A stretch of DNA of 64,000 nucleotides from Corynebacterium fournieri (GCF_030408775.1 NZ_CP047210.1:1240001-1304000); one strand, 5' to 3'. Numbered from the stretch's first letter, positions 27,321 to 36,018 are shown. The notes: generated by a model not told the origin, from the sequence alone. Translations and numbers: made by a program.

Positions 27321-28823
27321 CTACCCTAGCGTTTCCGTCTTGCGCAGGACCGCGGAAAACATCGCGTCCGTGCCGTGACGGTGCGGCCACATCTGCACGC
27401 TCGGCTCCTCGCCGACGTCCTCCAGGCCGGCGGCCCACTCGCGCGCGTCAAGCTCTTGCACCCCACCTTTGGCCAGCTGCTTCTCGACGATCCTCCGGGT
27501 CTCCCGCACATCCGGCGAGCACGTCGAGTACACGACCACACCGCCCGGTTTGGTGAGCGCGACGGCGGATTCCAACAACTCTTCCTGCAGCTGGTTGAGC
27601 TCGGCGATGTCGCTTTCGACCTTTGTCCAACGCGCCTCTGGGCGGCGGCGCAGCGCGCCCAGGCCGGAACAGGGGGCGTCCACGAGCACCCTGTCGTAGC
27701 CCGGGGCAAGGCCCGGCTCGCGCCCGTCAGCGGTGTGGACGCGCACGGGCAGGTTACGCACCGTCTTTTCAATCAATGTTGCCCGGTGCGGGCTGACTTC
27801 CACGGCGTCGACCTTGGCGCCGTCGATAGCCGCGATCGCCCCGATCAGCGCCGCCTTGCCGCCCGGCCCAGCACACAGGTCAAGCCAACGGCCTTGATCC
27901 TTGTCGACGGGAACCTCCGTCAGCGCCCGGGCGATGATCTGCGAGCCCTCGTCCTGCACCGCCGCGAGCCCCTCGCGCACCGGTTCGAGCTGACCCGGAT
28001 CACCCTCCGGCAGATACACCGCATAGGGCGAGTACTTGCCCTGCTCGCCACCGATGGTCAGCGCGAGCTCCTCCGCGGAAATCTCGCCGGGGCGCGCCAC
28101 CAGGTGCACCACAGGGCGCGCGGAATCGGCCTCGAGCGCGGCTTCCAGCTCGTCGCCTCTGTTGCCCAGCGCCTCGGCGAAGGAGCGCGCGATCCACTCC
28201 GGGTGGGCATAGGTAAACGCAAGTGCCCCGAGCTCGCTAGTCGGCGCCAGTTTGCGCAGCCACTGCTCGGACGGCGTGCGGCCGATCGAGCGCAGCACGC
28301 CGTTGGCGAAGCCTTTCGCCTTGTCCTGCCCTGCGGCCTCCACCAATCGCACCGAGGTGTCCACCGCGGCGTGGTCGCTGACGCGCGTGTACAGCAACTG
28401 GTAGGCGCCCAGCCGCAGCGCGGCCAGCACCTCAGGCGCGATGCGCTCGAGCTCGCGCGAGGAGTTCTCCGCGATGACCGCGTCGAGCACCCCGAGGCTG
28501 CGCAGCGTGCCGTACGCCAGCTCAGTGGCAAACGCCGCGTCGCGGCCGGAAATCTCCCGCTCCCGCAAGATGCCGGGCAACGTCAGGTTGGCAAACGCGC
28601 CGTCGCGCGCGACGCGCAGCACCACCTCGAAGGCGGCCTCGCGGGCCGGGTCGCCGATGCTGGCCGGCCGCCCCTTGACGGTGTAGCGCGTGCGGCCGCT
28701 GCGCTTGGTGTCTGTGTACTTGCCCGCCGACTTCGGGCTCTGCTTGCGCACAGGTTTGCCTGGCCTGCGCTCGGGCTTGTCTTGCCTGCGCCCCGCCGAA
28801 CGGGATCTGAATCCGCCGCTCAC
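27321..28823 (-). CDS. rsmB: 16S rRNA (cytosine-5)-methyltransferase RsmB
   Basis: A 500-residue RNA methyltransferase. A basic, disordered N-terminal tail of about 55 residues is followed by a NusB-like RNA-binding domain and the SAM-dependent domain: LDLCAGPGGKAALI (SAM loop), DAPCSGLGALRRRPEARW and YSTCSP (the two catalytic Cys motifs). The GTG start overlaps the fmt stop (GTGA). It lies 5 bases before rpe. The tail is longer than in E. coli but common in actinobacteria. Confidence 0.92.
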   Translation of the reverse strand: MSGGFRSRSAGRRQDKPERRPGKPVRKQSPKSAGKYTDTKRSGRTRYTVKGRPASIGDPAREAAFEVVLRVARDGAFANLTLPGILREREISGRDAAFATELAYGTLRSLGVLDAVIAENSSRELERIAPEVLAALRLGAYQLLYTRVSDHAAVDTSVRLVEAAGQDKAKGFANGVLRSIGRTPSEQWLRKLAPTSELGALAFTYAHPEWIARSFAEALGNRGDELEAALEADSARPVVHLVARPGEISAEELALTIGGEQGKYSPYAVYLPEGDPGQLEPVREGLAAVQDEGSQIIARALTEVPVDKDQGRWLDLCAGPGGKAALIGAIAAIDGAKVDAVEVSPHRATLIEKTVRNLPVRVHTADGREPGLAPGYDRVLVDAPCSGLGALRRRPEARWTKVESDIAELNQLQEELLESAVALTKPGGVVVYSTCSPDVRETRRIVEKQLAKGGVQELDAREWAAGLEDVGEEPSVQMWPHRHGTDAMFSAVLRKTETLG

Positions 28824-29749
28824 TCGAAGATCACTTCCTCTTTCGCTTCAGGCGACAGGCCGCGGGCCCAGTCCGCCGCGTTCATCATTTTCTTGCCTGG
28901 CGGCTGGATCCGGCCCAGTCGCACGTCTCCGTCGGCGGTGCCCACCAGCACCTCGTTTTTGCCGAATGCCGTCGCGCCCGGGGCGAGCGAGCCTTCACCC
29001 GTCGGGGTCACCGGGCCGAGCTTGAACCGGTCCTCCCCGCGCATCGTCCACGCGCCCGGTGCCGGGGTGTGCGCGCGGATGGTGCGGTCGATCTCCGCCG
29101 CGGGACGCGACCACGCCACACGGGCGTCTGCCGGGTTGATCTTGTGCGCGTACGTGCCTTCTTCGGGCTGCGGCTTCAGCGCCGCCGTCCCCGCGTCCAG
29201 CGCATCCATGGTGCGCACGAGCAGGTCTGCACCGTCTTTAGCCAGGCGCTCGAGGAGTTCCCCGCTGGTTTCCGCCGGTCCGATCCTGGTTTCCAGCGTG
29301 TCCACAATGTCGCCGGTGTCGAGGCCTTCGTTGATGCGGAAGGTGGTGGCGCCTGTGACCTCGTCGCCGTTGGCGATCGCAGCCTGCACCGGGGCCGCTC
29401 CGCGCCACTGCGGCAGCAGCGAGAAGTGCAGGTTCACCCATCCGTGGCGCGGGATGTCCAGCATGTCCGCCGGGATGAGGTTGCCGTAGGCCACCACGGG
29501 GATCGCATCCGGCTCAAGTGCTTCCAGCTGGCCCTGGATGGAGCCGTCCTGCGTGAGGCTTTCAGGGGTGAGCACTTCGATGCCGTGCTCGAGCGCGAGC
29601 GCCTTGACCGGCGACGGGTGCAGGGTGCGACCGCGGCCCTTGCGCGCATCGGGGCGGGTGAGCACCGCGACGACCTCGTGGTCGGAGGCGATGAGCCGCT
29701 GCAATGCCGCGGCGGCGGGTTCGGGGGTTCCGGCGAATACGAGTCGCAT
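28820..29749 (-). CDS. fmt: Methionyl-tRNA formyltransferase
   Basis: A 309-residue enzyme that formylates initiator Met-tRNA. It has the N-terminal MRLVFAGTPEPAAAAL and the formyl-folate site NLHFSLLPQWRGAAPVQAAI, followed by DTGDIV. The C-terminal OB-like domain follows. The ATG at 29749 follows GAAGGAG, part of which overlaps the end of def. The fmt-def pair is a classic translation-initiation unit. Confidence 0.95.
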   Translation of the reverse strand: MRLVFAGTPEPAAAALQRLIASDHEVVAVLTRPDARKGRGRTLHPSPVKALALEHGIEVLTPESLTQDGSIQGQLEALEPDAIPVVAYGNLIPADMLDIPRHGWVNLHFSLLPQWRGAAPVQAAIANGDEVTGATTFRINEGLDTGDIVDTLETRIGPAETSGELLERLAKDGADLLVRTMDALDAGTAALKPQPEEGTYAHKINPADARVAWSRPAAEIDRTIRAHTPAPGAWTMRGEDRFKLGPVTPTGEGSLAPGATAFGKNEVLVGTADGDVRLGRIQPPGKKMMNAADWARGLSPEAKEEVIFE

Positions 29750-29763
29750 GGGTGTGTCTCCTT

Positions 29764-30255
29764 CTAGCTCCACTCGGCAGCGCGGATCGCCGCCATCGCT
29801 TCTTTGCGCTGCTCAGGCGCCATCTGTTGCATGAACATCACCCCGTCCAGGTGGTCCGTCTCGTGCTGGATGCAGCGGGCCAGCAGCCCTGTGCCGCGCA
29901 GCGCAAGCGGGCGGCCGTAGCAATCGGCGCCGCGGGCGACAACGGAGTTGTGGCGGGTGACCTCTCCGCGCACTCCCGGCACAGACAGACAGCCCTCAAT
30001 CCCCGTCTGCTGCACCTCACTCACCGGCTGCCACACAGGGTTGACAATGTGGCCCCGCATGCCTTGGCAGTCAAACACGAAGATTCGTCGCGCCAGGCCG
30101 ATCTGGTTGGCGGCCAAGCCCACCCCGCCAGCGTGGTCCATGGTTTCGAGCATGTCATCCACAAGACGCTCAAGCGCGGCGTCGAAGACCGTGACCGGAT
30201 CGGCGGCGGAGTTGAGCACTGGGTCGCCGAACAGGCGAATGTCGCGGATAGCCAT
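29764..30255 (-). CDS. def: Peptide deformylase
   Basis: A 163-residue metalloprotease that removes the formyl group from nascent proteins. The three motifs are GVGLAANQIG, EGCLSVPG (metal-binding Cys) and QHETDHLDG (HExxH-type His ligands and catalytic Glu). No ribosome site precedes the ATG, which lies 8 bases after a TACACT box, so the mRNA is probably leaderless. Confidence 0.95.
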   Translation of the reverse strand: MAIRDIRLFGDPVLNSAADPVTVFDAALERLVDDMLETMDHAGGVGLAANQIGLARRIFVFDCQGMRGHIVNPVWQPVSEVQQTGIEGCLSVPGVRGEVTRHNSVVARGADCYGRPLALRGTGLLARCIQHETDHLDGVMFMQQMAPEQRKEAMAAIRAAEWS

Positions 30256-30263
30256 GGACAGCT

Positions 30264-30269
30264 AGTGTA
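30264..30269 (-). promoter_or_regulatory. -10 hexamer TACACT for leaderless def
   Basis: TACACT on the minus strand ends 8 bases before the def ATG in the short priA-def spacer. It suggests a leaderless def-fmt-rsmB transcript. Confidence 0.5.
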
Positions 30270-30293
30270 CTGCCGGCCCGCCGGGCAAGGCGG

Positions 30294-32303
30294 CTAGCCG
30301 ATGTCCACCGGGTTGACCTGGATCCGCAGCGGAACGTCCTGCTTCGACGTCGTCCACGCCACCGCGCCCGCGCGCAGCGCCTTGCCCAGCGCCGTGCGCC
30401 CTGCCAACGGGGTGCGCACGAGGATGCGCTGGGCGGGGCCGAGCGCTTCCCGGTTCCACTCCCCTGGCAGCCGCACGCCGGGCGGCAAGTCCACCGGGCC
30501 GAGCAGTTCCGCATGCTCCGGCAGTTCGGTGCGGGCGAAAAACTCGTCGAGCCCGTCGCGCGGGGCATCGACGACCGCGACGTGCACCGCGGGCGGGAAG
30601 CGAGCCTCGCTGCGCAACGCAAGCTCCTGCGCGGCAAACCCGCGCGCGTCCCACCTAATCAAGTGCTGCACTGCAGGCAGCGAGGGCTCCGCCACGACGA
30701 CCACTTCCCCGCCAGATCCGTGCGGCTGCACCAGCGTGGCCGCACCCATCCACTTGGCAAACGTGTCCTCCACCGCGCGCAGGTCGGGCCGCTGCAGCAG
30801 CGCCCACGCATCCAAAAGCACCGCGGCTCCGTAGCCGCCTTCCACCCGCGGCTCCGCTCCGGGCGTGGCCACGACGAGCGCCGGGCCCGCGTTCACCTCC
30901 GCCCGCACATTGTCGCCGCCAGAGGTGATCACCTTGTACTTGGCAAAGGCCCGTCCGAGCTCCTCGGCGGTGCGCTCGGTGCCGAGGACGACAGCCCGCA
31001 GCTTGCGCGAACCGCACGCCGGGCACACGTGCGACGGATCCATCCGCCCGCACCAGCGACACGTCGGCGCCGCAGCCTCCCCGCCCGAGGGCAGACCCAG
31101 CGGGCCGTTGCACCACCTGCAGCGCGCGGGTGTTCTGCACTGCCCGCAGGCCAGCGATTGGATGTAGCCGGTGCGCGGCACCTGGAACAACACCGGTGTG
31201 CCGCGCTCCAGCGCCTGTGTCGCAGCCTGGAACGCCGCCGACGGCAGGCGGGCCTGTTTTGCCCGCGGATCTCGCTCCATCTCAAAGTCGCTGTCGCCGG
31301 CGGCATGGATGTAGGGCGAGCGGGTGCGAAGTGTTTGCCGGGGGGCCACCAGCTCGTGCATCCACCCCGACTGTACCAGCAGCTGTGCCTCCGCCGTGCG
31401 CGCGAAGCCGCCGATGATCAGCGAGCACTTCTCCTGCGCCGAACGCGTGGTGAGCACCTCGCGCGCATGCACGTACGGCGCGCGCGGGTCGACCAGGTTG
31501 TCGTCGCCGTCGAACATCACTACCGCAAGCCGCAGATTCTTCACCGGCGCAAATGCGGCCGAGCGGGTTCCCACCACGATCCGGCCTTGCCCGTGCAGCA
31601 CCGACAGGTAGCGCGAGTAGCGCGCCTGCGGTCCTTGGGAGGCGGTCAACGTCGTAATCTGCCGGGGGCTGACAATCTCGCGCAACGCCGCCTCGCAGGC
31701 GTCGACGTCTTTTTGGTCCGGCACCACGATCAGCGCACCGGCGCCGTCCAGCGCCACCTTCGCGGCCAGGCAGGCCAGCCCCGCCGCCCAATCGTCGCCT
31801 GGCGCCACCTGCCACGCCGCACGCGCGATCTTGCCGCCCACAACAGCGTCGACAAAGGACTCTCCAAAGGCGTACGCAGTCCAGGCGGACAAGTCCGGCT
31901 CGCTTGCATCCCCCAGCTCATCCCACGAAGTTTTGGTATCGGTCTCCTCCGCCTTCGCGTGGCGCGCCGGGATGGCGGAGCGGTAGATGTCAGATCTGAT
32001 TCCGGCGTAGCGGTCCGCCAGCGCGTCGACAAGCTCGCGCATGCGCTGCGGCGCCACAACCTCCGGCGAGATGACGCGCTCGATGAAGCGCAGCGAGCCC
32101 TCGTGACGCGACTGCGCGGCCCGCTCGAGCACGATGGCGTCGACTAACCGCCCCGCGAACCGCACGCGCACCCGCACCCCCGACTGAACAGCACCTGCAT
32201 CCGTGTCCGGCACGAGGTAGTCGAACGGACGGTCCAAGTGCGCAAGTCCGAGCATGGGCAGCACGCGTGCGACGGGTGCTTCGGCTGCGGGTGTGTCGGA
32301 CAT
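30294..32303 (-). CDS. priA: Primosomal protein N' (PriA-like, without intact helicase motifs)
   Basis: A 669-residue PriA homologue. The Cys-rich zinc-binding insert is intact (CGQC, CRWC, CRWC, CPAC from about residue 386 to 432) and the N-terminal DNA-binding domain is present. The helicase core is degenerate: there is no Walker A GxxGxGKT motif and the DEXH box position reads VMFDGDDN. Actinobacterial PriA proteins are known to share this loss, so it probably works in replication restart as a DNA/primosome-binding protein rather than a helicase. ATG at 32303, 8 bases after TAGAAT; the frame remains open upstream. Confidence 0.88.
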   Translation of the reverse strand: MSDTPAAEAPVARVLPMLGLAHLDRPFDYLVPDTDAGAVQSGVRVRVRFAGRLVDAIVLERAAQSRHEGSLRFIERVISPEVVAPQRMRELVDALADRYAGIRSDIYRSAIPARHAKAEETDTKTSWDELGDASEPDLSAWTAYAFGESFVDAVVGGKIARAAWQVAPGDDWAAGLACLAAKVALDGAGALIVVPDQKDVDACEAALREIVSPRQITTLTASQGPQARYSRYLSVLHGQGRIVVGTRSAAFAPVKNLRLAVVMFDGDDNLVDPRAPYVHAREVLTTRSAQEKCSLIIGGFARTAEAQLLVQSGWMHELVAPRQTLRTRSPYIHAAGDSDFEMERDPRAKQARLPSAAFQAATQALERGTPVLFQVPRTGYIQSLACGQCRTPARCRWCNGPLGLPSGGEAAAPTCRWCGRMDPSHVCPACGSRKLRAVVLGTERTAEELGRAFAKYKVITSGGDNVRAEVNAGPALVVATPGAEPRVEGGYGAAVLLDAWALLQRPDLRAVEDTFAKWMGAATLVQPHGSGGEVVVVAEPSLPAVQHLIRWDARGFAAQELALRSEARFPPAVHVAVVDAPRDGLDEFFARTELPEHAELLGPVDLPPGVRLPGEWNREALGPAQRILVRTPLAGRTALGKALRAGAVAWTTSKQDVPLRIQVNPVDIG

Positions 32304-32311
32304 GACCCCGG

Positions 32312-32317
32312 ATTCTA
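32312..32317 (-). promoter_or_regulatory. -10 hexamer TAGAAT for leaderless priA
   Basis: TAGAAT on the minus strand ends 8 bases before the priA ATG. No ribosome site is visible, so the transcript is probably leaderless. Confidence 0.55.
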
Positions 32318-32373
32318 AACGACGCCCCGACACCGCCCCGGCCCGCGCCCCGGTCGCGGACAGCCAGGCCCGA

Positions 32374-32402
32374 TGGGATACTAATAGGACTATCCGATCC
32401 CA
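32374..32402. promoter_or_regulatory. Nested inverted repeats upstream of the polysaccharide deacetylase gene
   Basis: TGGGAT/ATCCCA (32374-32379 and 32397-32402) encloses GGATA/TATCC (32376-32380 and 32391-32395), over an AT-rich centre that could hold a -10 element. This lies 35-63 bases before the deacetylase start and may be an operator. No known consensus was matched. Confidence 0.35.
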
Positions 32403-32436
32403 CTTGTTCGCGTGCCTGAAAGAAGCTTTCTCCGTG

Positions 32437-33390
32437 ATGAAACGTCTGCTCACCGCCGTGTCTACCGTCGCAGTTCTTTGCGCCGCAGTGCTCGCACCGA
32501 CCCCCGCGAGCGCGGACTCGTCGCAGGTGGCGCAGGTGTCCTCTGCACAAGGCGCTGGTTCGCTTATCGACGCCAGCTCCGCTTTCGCCACCGGGTCCTC
32601 CCAGCGCACCTCCCGGGCTGTCGAGGACGGGTGGCGCCGCGCCTACGAGGGGCTTCCCGGCCAGATGCAGCAGGCCGTGCCGCCGCACCTGCGCCCGCCT
32701 GCCCCGGCCACCCCGGCCGATGCAGACGCCCCAGCCGGTGTCGCCGTGGCGCCTGCGCATAATCCCTCCCGCCCGCCTGAGTCGCCGCGGTGCTCCAACT
32801 GCGTCGCCGTGACCTACGACGACGGCCCCGTGACCGGCACAACCGAACAGCTCCTCGACACACTCAAGCGCAAGGACGTGCACGCCACTTTCTTCGTGCT
32901 GGGCCAAAACGCAAACGCCCATCCGGAGATTGTGCGCCGCATCCGCGACGAGGGCCACACCATCGGAAGCCACTCGTTTTCCCACGCTGATTTGGCCAAG
33001 CAGACCGACGCCGGCATCGCCGCGCAACTCGACGAGACAAACGCCGCGCTCAAGGACAAGGGCACAGTCGAGGCGCGCTGGCTGCGCCCGCCGTACGGCT
33101 CCTACGACTCGCGTGTGGTCGCGGCTGCGGCAGCCCGCGGCATGTCGCTGGCCACCTGGGACGTCGACACCGCTGATTGGCAGCACCGCAACACGGCCAC
33201 CACGTGTCAAAAGGCCGTCGCGGGCGCGCGCGAAGGATCGATCATCCTCATGCACGACATCCACCAGCCCACCGTCGCCGCCGCTGAGTGCGTCATCGAC
33301 GGGCTGCGGGCGAAAGGCCTCAATCCCGTCAGCCTCGACGAGATGATCCCGCGCCCAGAAGCCGGTCATGTGTACACGAGAGCCGATTAG
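32437..33390 (+). CDS. Secreted polysaccharide (probable peptidoglycan) deacetylase
   Basis: A 317-residue exported protein. Residues 1-25 form a signal peptide (MKRLLTAVSTVAVLCAAVL, cut after ASA). A Pro/Ala-rich linker leads to a NodB domain (from about residue 125): VTYDDGP (catalytic Asp), HSFSHADL (two zinc His), RPPYG, DVDTADWQ and LMHDIH. Such CE4 enzymes remove acetyl groups from glycan chains in the cell wall; the actual substrate is unknown. The ATG at 32437 follows GAAAGAAG. It opens a short plus-strand block with two membrane proteins. Confidence 0.87.
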   Translation: MKRLLTAVSTVAVLCAAVLAPTPASADSSQVAQVSSAQGAGSLIDASSAFATGSSQRTSRAVEDGWRRAYEGLPGQMQQAVPPHLRPPAPATPADADAPAGVAVAPAHNPSRPPESPRCSNCVAVTYDDGPVTGTTEQLLDTLKRKDVHATFFVLGQNANAHPEIVRRIRDEGHTIGSHSFSHADLAKQTDAGIAAQLDETNAALKDKGTVEARWLRPPYGSYDSRVVAAAAARGMSLATWDVDTADWQHRNTATTCQKAVAGAREGSIILMHDIHQPTVAAAECVIDGLRAKGLNPVSLDEMIPRPEAGHVYTRAD

Positions 33391-33394
33391 CGCC

Positions 33395-33400
33395 TACACT
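33395..33400 (+). promoter_or_regulatory. -10 hexamer TACACT for a leaderless small membrane protein gene
   Basis: TACACT ends 8 bases before the GTG at 33409, just after the deacetylase stop, and no ribosome site is present. Confidence 0.5.
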
Positions 33401-33408
33401 CGCCAGCC

Positions 33409-33789
33409 GTGACTGACGTAGACGACAACGCCGTGAGCAACGACGACAACGCAGGACGCACCGGGTGGGTCAAGGCGGTCCCCTACGCGATGATCGCCGC
33501 GTACGTCCTCGGCCCGCTCCTGCTCATCCCCCTCGCAAACAGCCCGTGGTTGCTCGTCGGCTTCATTTTCGCCGTAGCGGCGATCGCCGGGCTTGTCGAC
33601 GGCTTCGCGTTCCGCCCCACCCTGTCCTTGCCGCTGCTTGCCGGATTGGGCTTTTGGATATCCAAGGCGCTGTATTTCAACGACGGCACGTTCATCTACG
33701 CCCTCGGCGCGATAGCCACCTGCGCGGCGGCGACGGGCCTTGCCAGGGTGATTCGCGGCAGCTCGTCGCAAGGCAAGGCGGAGGGATAG
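33409..33789 (+). CDS. Small four-helix membrane protein of unknown function
   Basis: A 126-residue protein with an acidic N-terminal tail (about 20 residues), then about four hydrophobic helices (for example YAMIAAYVLGPLLLIPLA, LLVGFIFAVAAIAGLVDG, LSLPLLAGLGFWISKAL, FIYALGAIATCAAATGLA) and a short basic end. I do not recognise the family. It stands 18 bases after the deacetylase gene and 3 bases before the PDW-repeat gene, so it likely acts with the latter. Confidence 0.7.
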   Translation: MTDVDDNAVSNDDNAGRTGWVKAVPYAMIAAYVLGPLLLIPLANSPWLLVGFIFAVAAIAGLVDGFAFRPTLSLPLLAGLGFWISKALYFNDGTFIYALGAIATCAAATGLARVIRGSSSQGKAEG

Positions 33790-33792
33790 CTG

Positions 33793-34674
33793 GTGGAAAC
33801 GTGGAGGCTCGACCACCCCGAATACGGCCTGATCGAAGTCCGCGTCGGCTTCGACCGCGACTTCGCCGCGGAAGACCCGAGTTGGCCCGGCGATGAGCAG
33901 GACAAAGGTGGCACGCTGGCCAGCGCGGACAGTTCACTGCTGCAGCGGGTGAATCTGTGGGCCGGCAACCCCACCGAGCGGATGGAAGTGCGCGTCGCGG
34001 GCGAGGTGCAGCACCGCTACAACGACGTGAACAGCGCCCGCCTGCCGCTGTTCGGAAGCGGCCCGAAACAGGAGCTGGAATCGCCGGTGGGCCTGGGTAC
34101 CAACCGGCAAAAACCGCACCTGAAAATCCGAGCGAGCGGCCTCGATGAGCTGTTAAGCGTGGAGTTTCGCGAAGGCGCCACCGTAGTCGAATTCGACCCG
34201 CCCGCCGGCTCGCGCGGAGCCCGCAGGCGCGAAACCATGGAGTCCAGCGAGCTCAAGCGCACCCTGATCCCCATGGCGGAAGGCCTCGGCAAGGGCGGCT
34301 GGGCGCTGGCGGTCCTGGTGCTCGGGCCCCTGGTTTCCCGGCTGTTCCGTTGGCTCTTGGGCTTGCTCCCGGATTGGGACTTTCCGGATTGGGACCTGCC
34401 GGACTGGCAGCCGCCGCACATGGACCTGCCGGTGCCCGACCTGCCCTCGCTGGATCTGCCGCTGCCTGCAATCGACTGGCCGGATCTCAACTTGCCCGAA
34501 GTGCCCGAGTGGGCGCTGTGGTTGGCGGAGTACTCGAAGATCTGGGTCCCGGTGGTCGTTGGCATCGTCCTCGGCGTTGTTGCGCTGCGCAACCACAAGC
34601 GCTCCGAACAGGAAAAAACCGCCTGGCAGAACAGCCAGGCGGCAGCCAAAAACGCAGACGAGGTGGCCGACTAA
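33793..34674 (+). CDS. Membrane protein with ten PxxDL-type pentapeptide repeats between two helices, function unknown
   Basis: A 293-residue protein. Residues 1-165 look like a soluble, strand-rich domain ([20 protein letters not shown]). A helix (about 168-192, [20 protein letters not shown]) is followed by ten five-residue units at 193-242, [15 protein letters not shown] and so on, rich in Pro, Asp, Trp and Leu, then a second helix (251-266) and a polar tail. The repeat probably forms an extended polyproline-like rod or loop on the outer side of the membrane. Codons for the first three units are near-identical 15-base repeats. GTG start after GGAGGG. Its 3' end contains the metK terminator and overlaps metK by 4 bases. 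I do not recognise a function. Confidence 0.72.
   Translation: METWRLDHPEYGLIEVRVGFDRDFAAEDPSWPGDEQDKGGTLASADSSLLQRVNLWAGNPTERMEVRVAGEVQHRYNDVNSARLPLFGSGPKQELESPVGLGTNRQKPHLKIRASGLDELLSVEFREGATVVEFDPPAGSRGARRRETMESSELKRTLIPMAEGLGKGGWALAVLVLGPLVSRLFRWLLGLLPDWDFPDWDLPDWQPPHMDLPVPDLPSLDLPLPAIDWPDLNLPEVPEWALWLAEYSKIWVPVVVGIVLGVVALRNHKRSEQEKTAWQNSQAAAKNADEVAD
34369..34413 (+). repeat. 15-base tandem repeats encoding PDWD(F/L)
   Basis: Three tandem 15-base units encode [10 protein letters not shown] and PDWQP. The similar units suggest recent growth by duplication; further diverged units run to 34518. Confidence 0.75.
34613..34642 (-). terminator. Rho-independent terminator of metK inside the convergent gene
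   Basis: On the minus strand a perfect 9-base-pair stem (CCGCCTGGC with GCCAGGCGG, loop of 6; 34634-34642 with 34619-34627) is followed directly by TTTTTT. It lies 30-60 bases beyond the metK stop, wholly within the coding end of the plus-strand repeat-protein gene. Confidence 0.88.
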
Positions 34675-35888
34675 AGGCCCGCAGCCGCCTTGAGGTCGTC
34701 AACTTTGTCCGTGCGCTCCCACGGCACGTCGATGTCCGTGCGGCCGAAGTGGCCGTACGCCGCGGTCTGCGCATAGATCGGGCGCTTCAGATCCAGCTCG
34801 CGGATGATGGCCTCCGGGCGCAGGTCGAAAACCTTCTCCACGGCCTGCTGGATGCTCTCATCGGTCTGCCCCTCGGCGGCAGTCCCGAACGTTTCCACGT
34901 ACAGGCCGACCGGGTTCGCGCGGCCGATGGCATACGCCACCTGTACCTCCACCCGCTTTGCAAGGCCGGCGGCGACAATGTTCTTGGCCACCCAGCGCAT
35001 GGCGTAGGCGCCGGAGCGGTCCACTTTCGACGGATCCTTTCCGGAAAACGCGCCGCCGCCGTGGCGGGCCATGCCGCCATAGGTGTCCACGATGATCTTG
35101 CGGCCGGTCAAACCGGCATCGCTCATCGGGCCGCCCTGGGTGAAAGAACCAGACGGGTTCACCAGCACCTTGGTGTCCTCGCGGAAGTAGCGCTCAAGGC
35201 CTGCGTCCTTGATCACCCAAGCGATGACGTGCTCGCGCAGGGCGGACTCCAGCGACTCGCCGGTGAAGTCCGGATCGTGCTGCGTGGAGATGACGATGGT
35301 GTCGATGAACGCGGGAGTCTGACCGTCGTAGGCGAAGGTGACTTGGGTCTTGCCGTCCGGGCGCAGCCCCTCCACGATGCCCTCGTGCCGCACCTGCGAC
35401 AGACGGCGGGCAAGGTGGTGCGCCGTGGAAATTGGCAGCGGCATGTACTCGGGTGTTTCGTCGGTGGCGTAGCCGAACATCAAGCCCTGGTCGCCGGCGC
35501 CCAACTGATCGTCCGCTCCTGTCGACGTGTTCTGGCGCACCTCCTGGGACGTCAACACCGAGTCGTGGATCTCAGACGACTGATCGCCGATGGCGATGTT
35601 CACGCCGCAGCTGCGCCCGTCGAAACCGACCTCGGAGGAGTCGAACCCGATCTCCACCAATTTCTCGCGCACGATTCGCGCAATGTTGGAGTAGGCGGAA
35701 GTTCGCACCTCGCCCGCGACGTGTACCTGACCGGTGGTTGCCAAGGTTTCCACGGCCACCTTCGCATCCGGGTCCTGGGAGAGCATGTCGTCCAGGATGG
35801 AGTCCGAAATGGCATCGCAGATCTTGTCTGGGTGGCCCTCGGTCACGGATTCGCTGGTAAAGAAGCGGAAGTACGTATCGGTGGACAA
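34671..35888 (-). CDS. metK: S-adenosylmethionine synthetase
   Basis: A 405-residue enzyme making SAM from methionine and ATP. Motifs are [30 protein letters not shown], the P-loop-like [15 protein letters not shown] and the C-terminal HFGRTD. A TTG start at 35888 ([13 protein letters not shown]) follows AAGGAAA; the frame stays open to 35936. An operator of McbR type lies 115 bases upstream, and a strong terminator follows in the convergent gene. Confidence 0.95.
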   Translation of the reverse strand: MSTDTYFRFFTSESVTEGHPDKICDAISDSILDDMLSQDPDAKVAVETLATTGQVHVAGEVRTSAYSNIARIVREKLVEIGFDSSEVGFDGRSCGVNIAIGDQSSEIHDSVLTSQEVRQNTSTGADDQLGAGDQGLMFGYATDETPEYMPLPISTAHHLARRLSQVRHEGIVEGLRPDGKTQVTFAYDGQTPAFIDTIVISTQHDPDFTGESLESALREHVIAWVIKDAGLERYFREDTKVLVNPSGSFTQGGPMSDAGLTGRKIIVDTYGGMARHGGGAFSGKDPSKVDRSGAYAMRWVAKNIVAAGLAKRVEVQVAYAIGRANPVGLYVETFGTAAEGQTDESIQQAVEKVFDLRPEAIIRELDLKRPIYAQTAAYGHFGRTDIDVPWERTDKVDDLKAAAGL

Positions 35889-36002
35889 AGCAGTCTTTCC
35901 TTCGCGTCGGAACGGACGATTGGCGTTGCGGCGCACCAGCTGGTCAGCTCAGCAGTTGCAGGGCTAGCACGGGTACGTCACGTCGTAAGGTGAAGCCAAC
36001 GA

Positions 36003-36018
36003 TAGACCAAGCTGTCTA
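36003..36018. promoter_or_regulatory. McbR-type operator TAGAC-N6-GTCTA upstream of metK
   Basis: TAGAC-CAAGCT-GTCTA matches the McbR consensus TAGAC-N6-GTCTA in both halves. McbR is the TetR-type repressor of methionine and sulfur genes in C. glutamicum, and metK is a known target there. The site lies between coaBC and metK. Confidence 0.85.
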
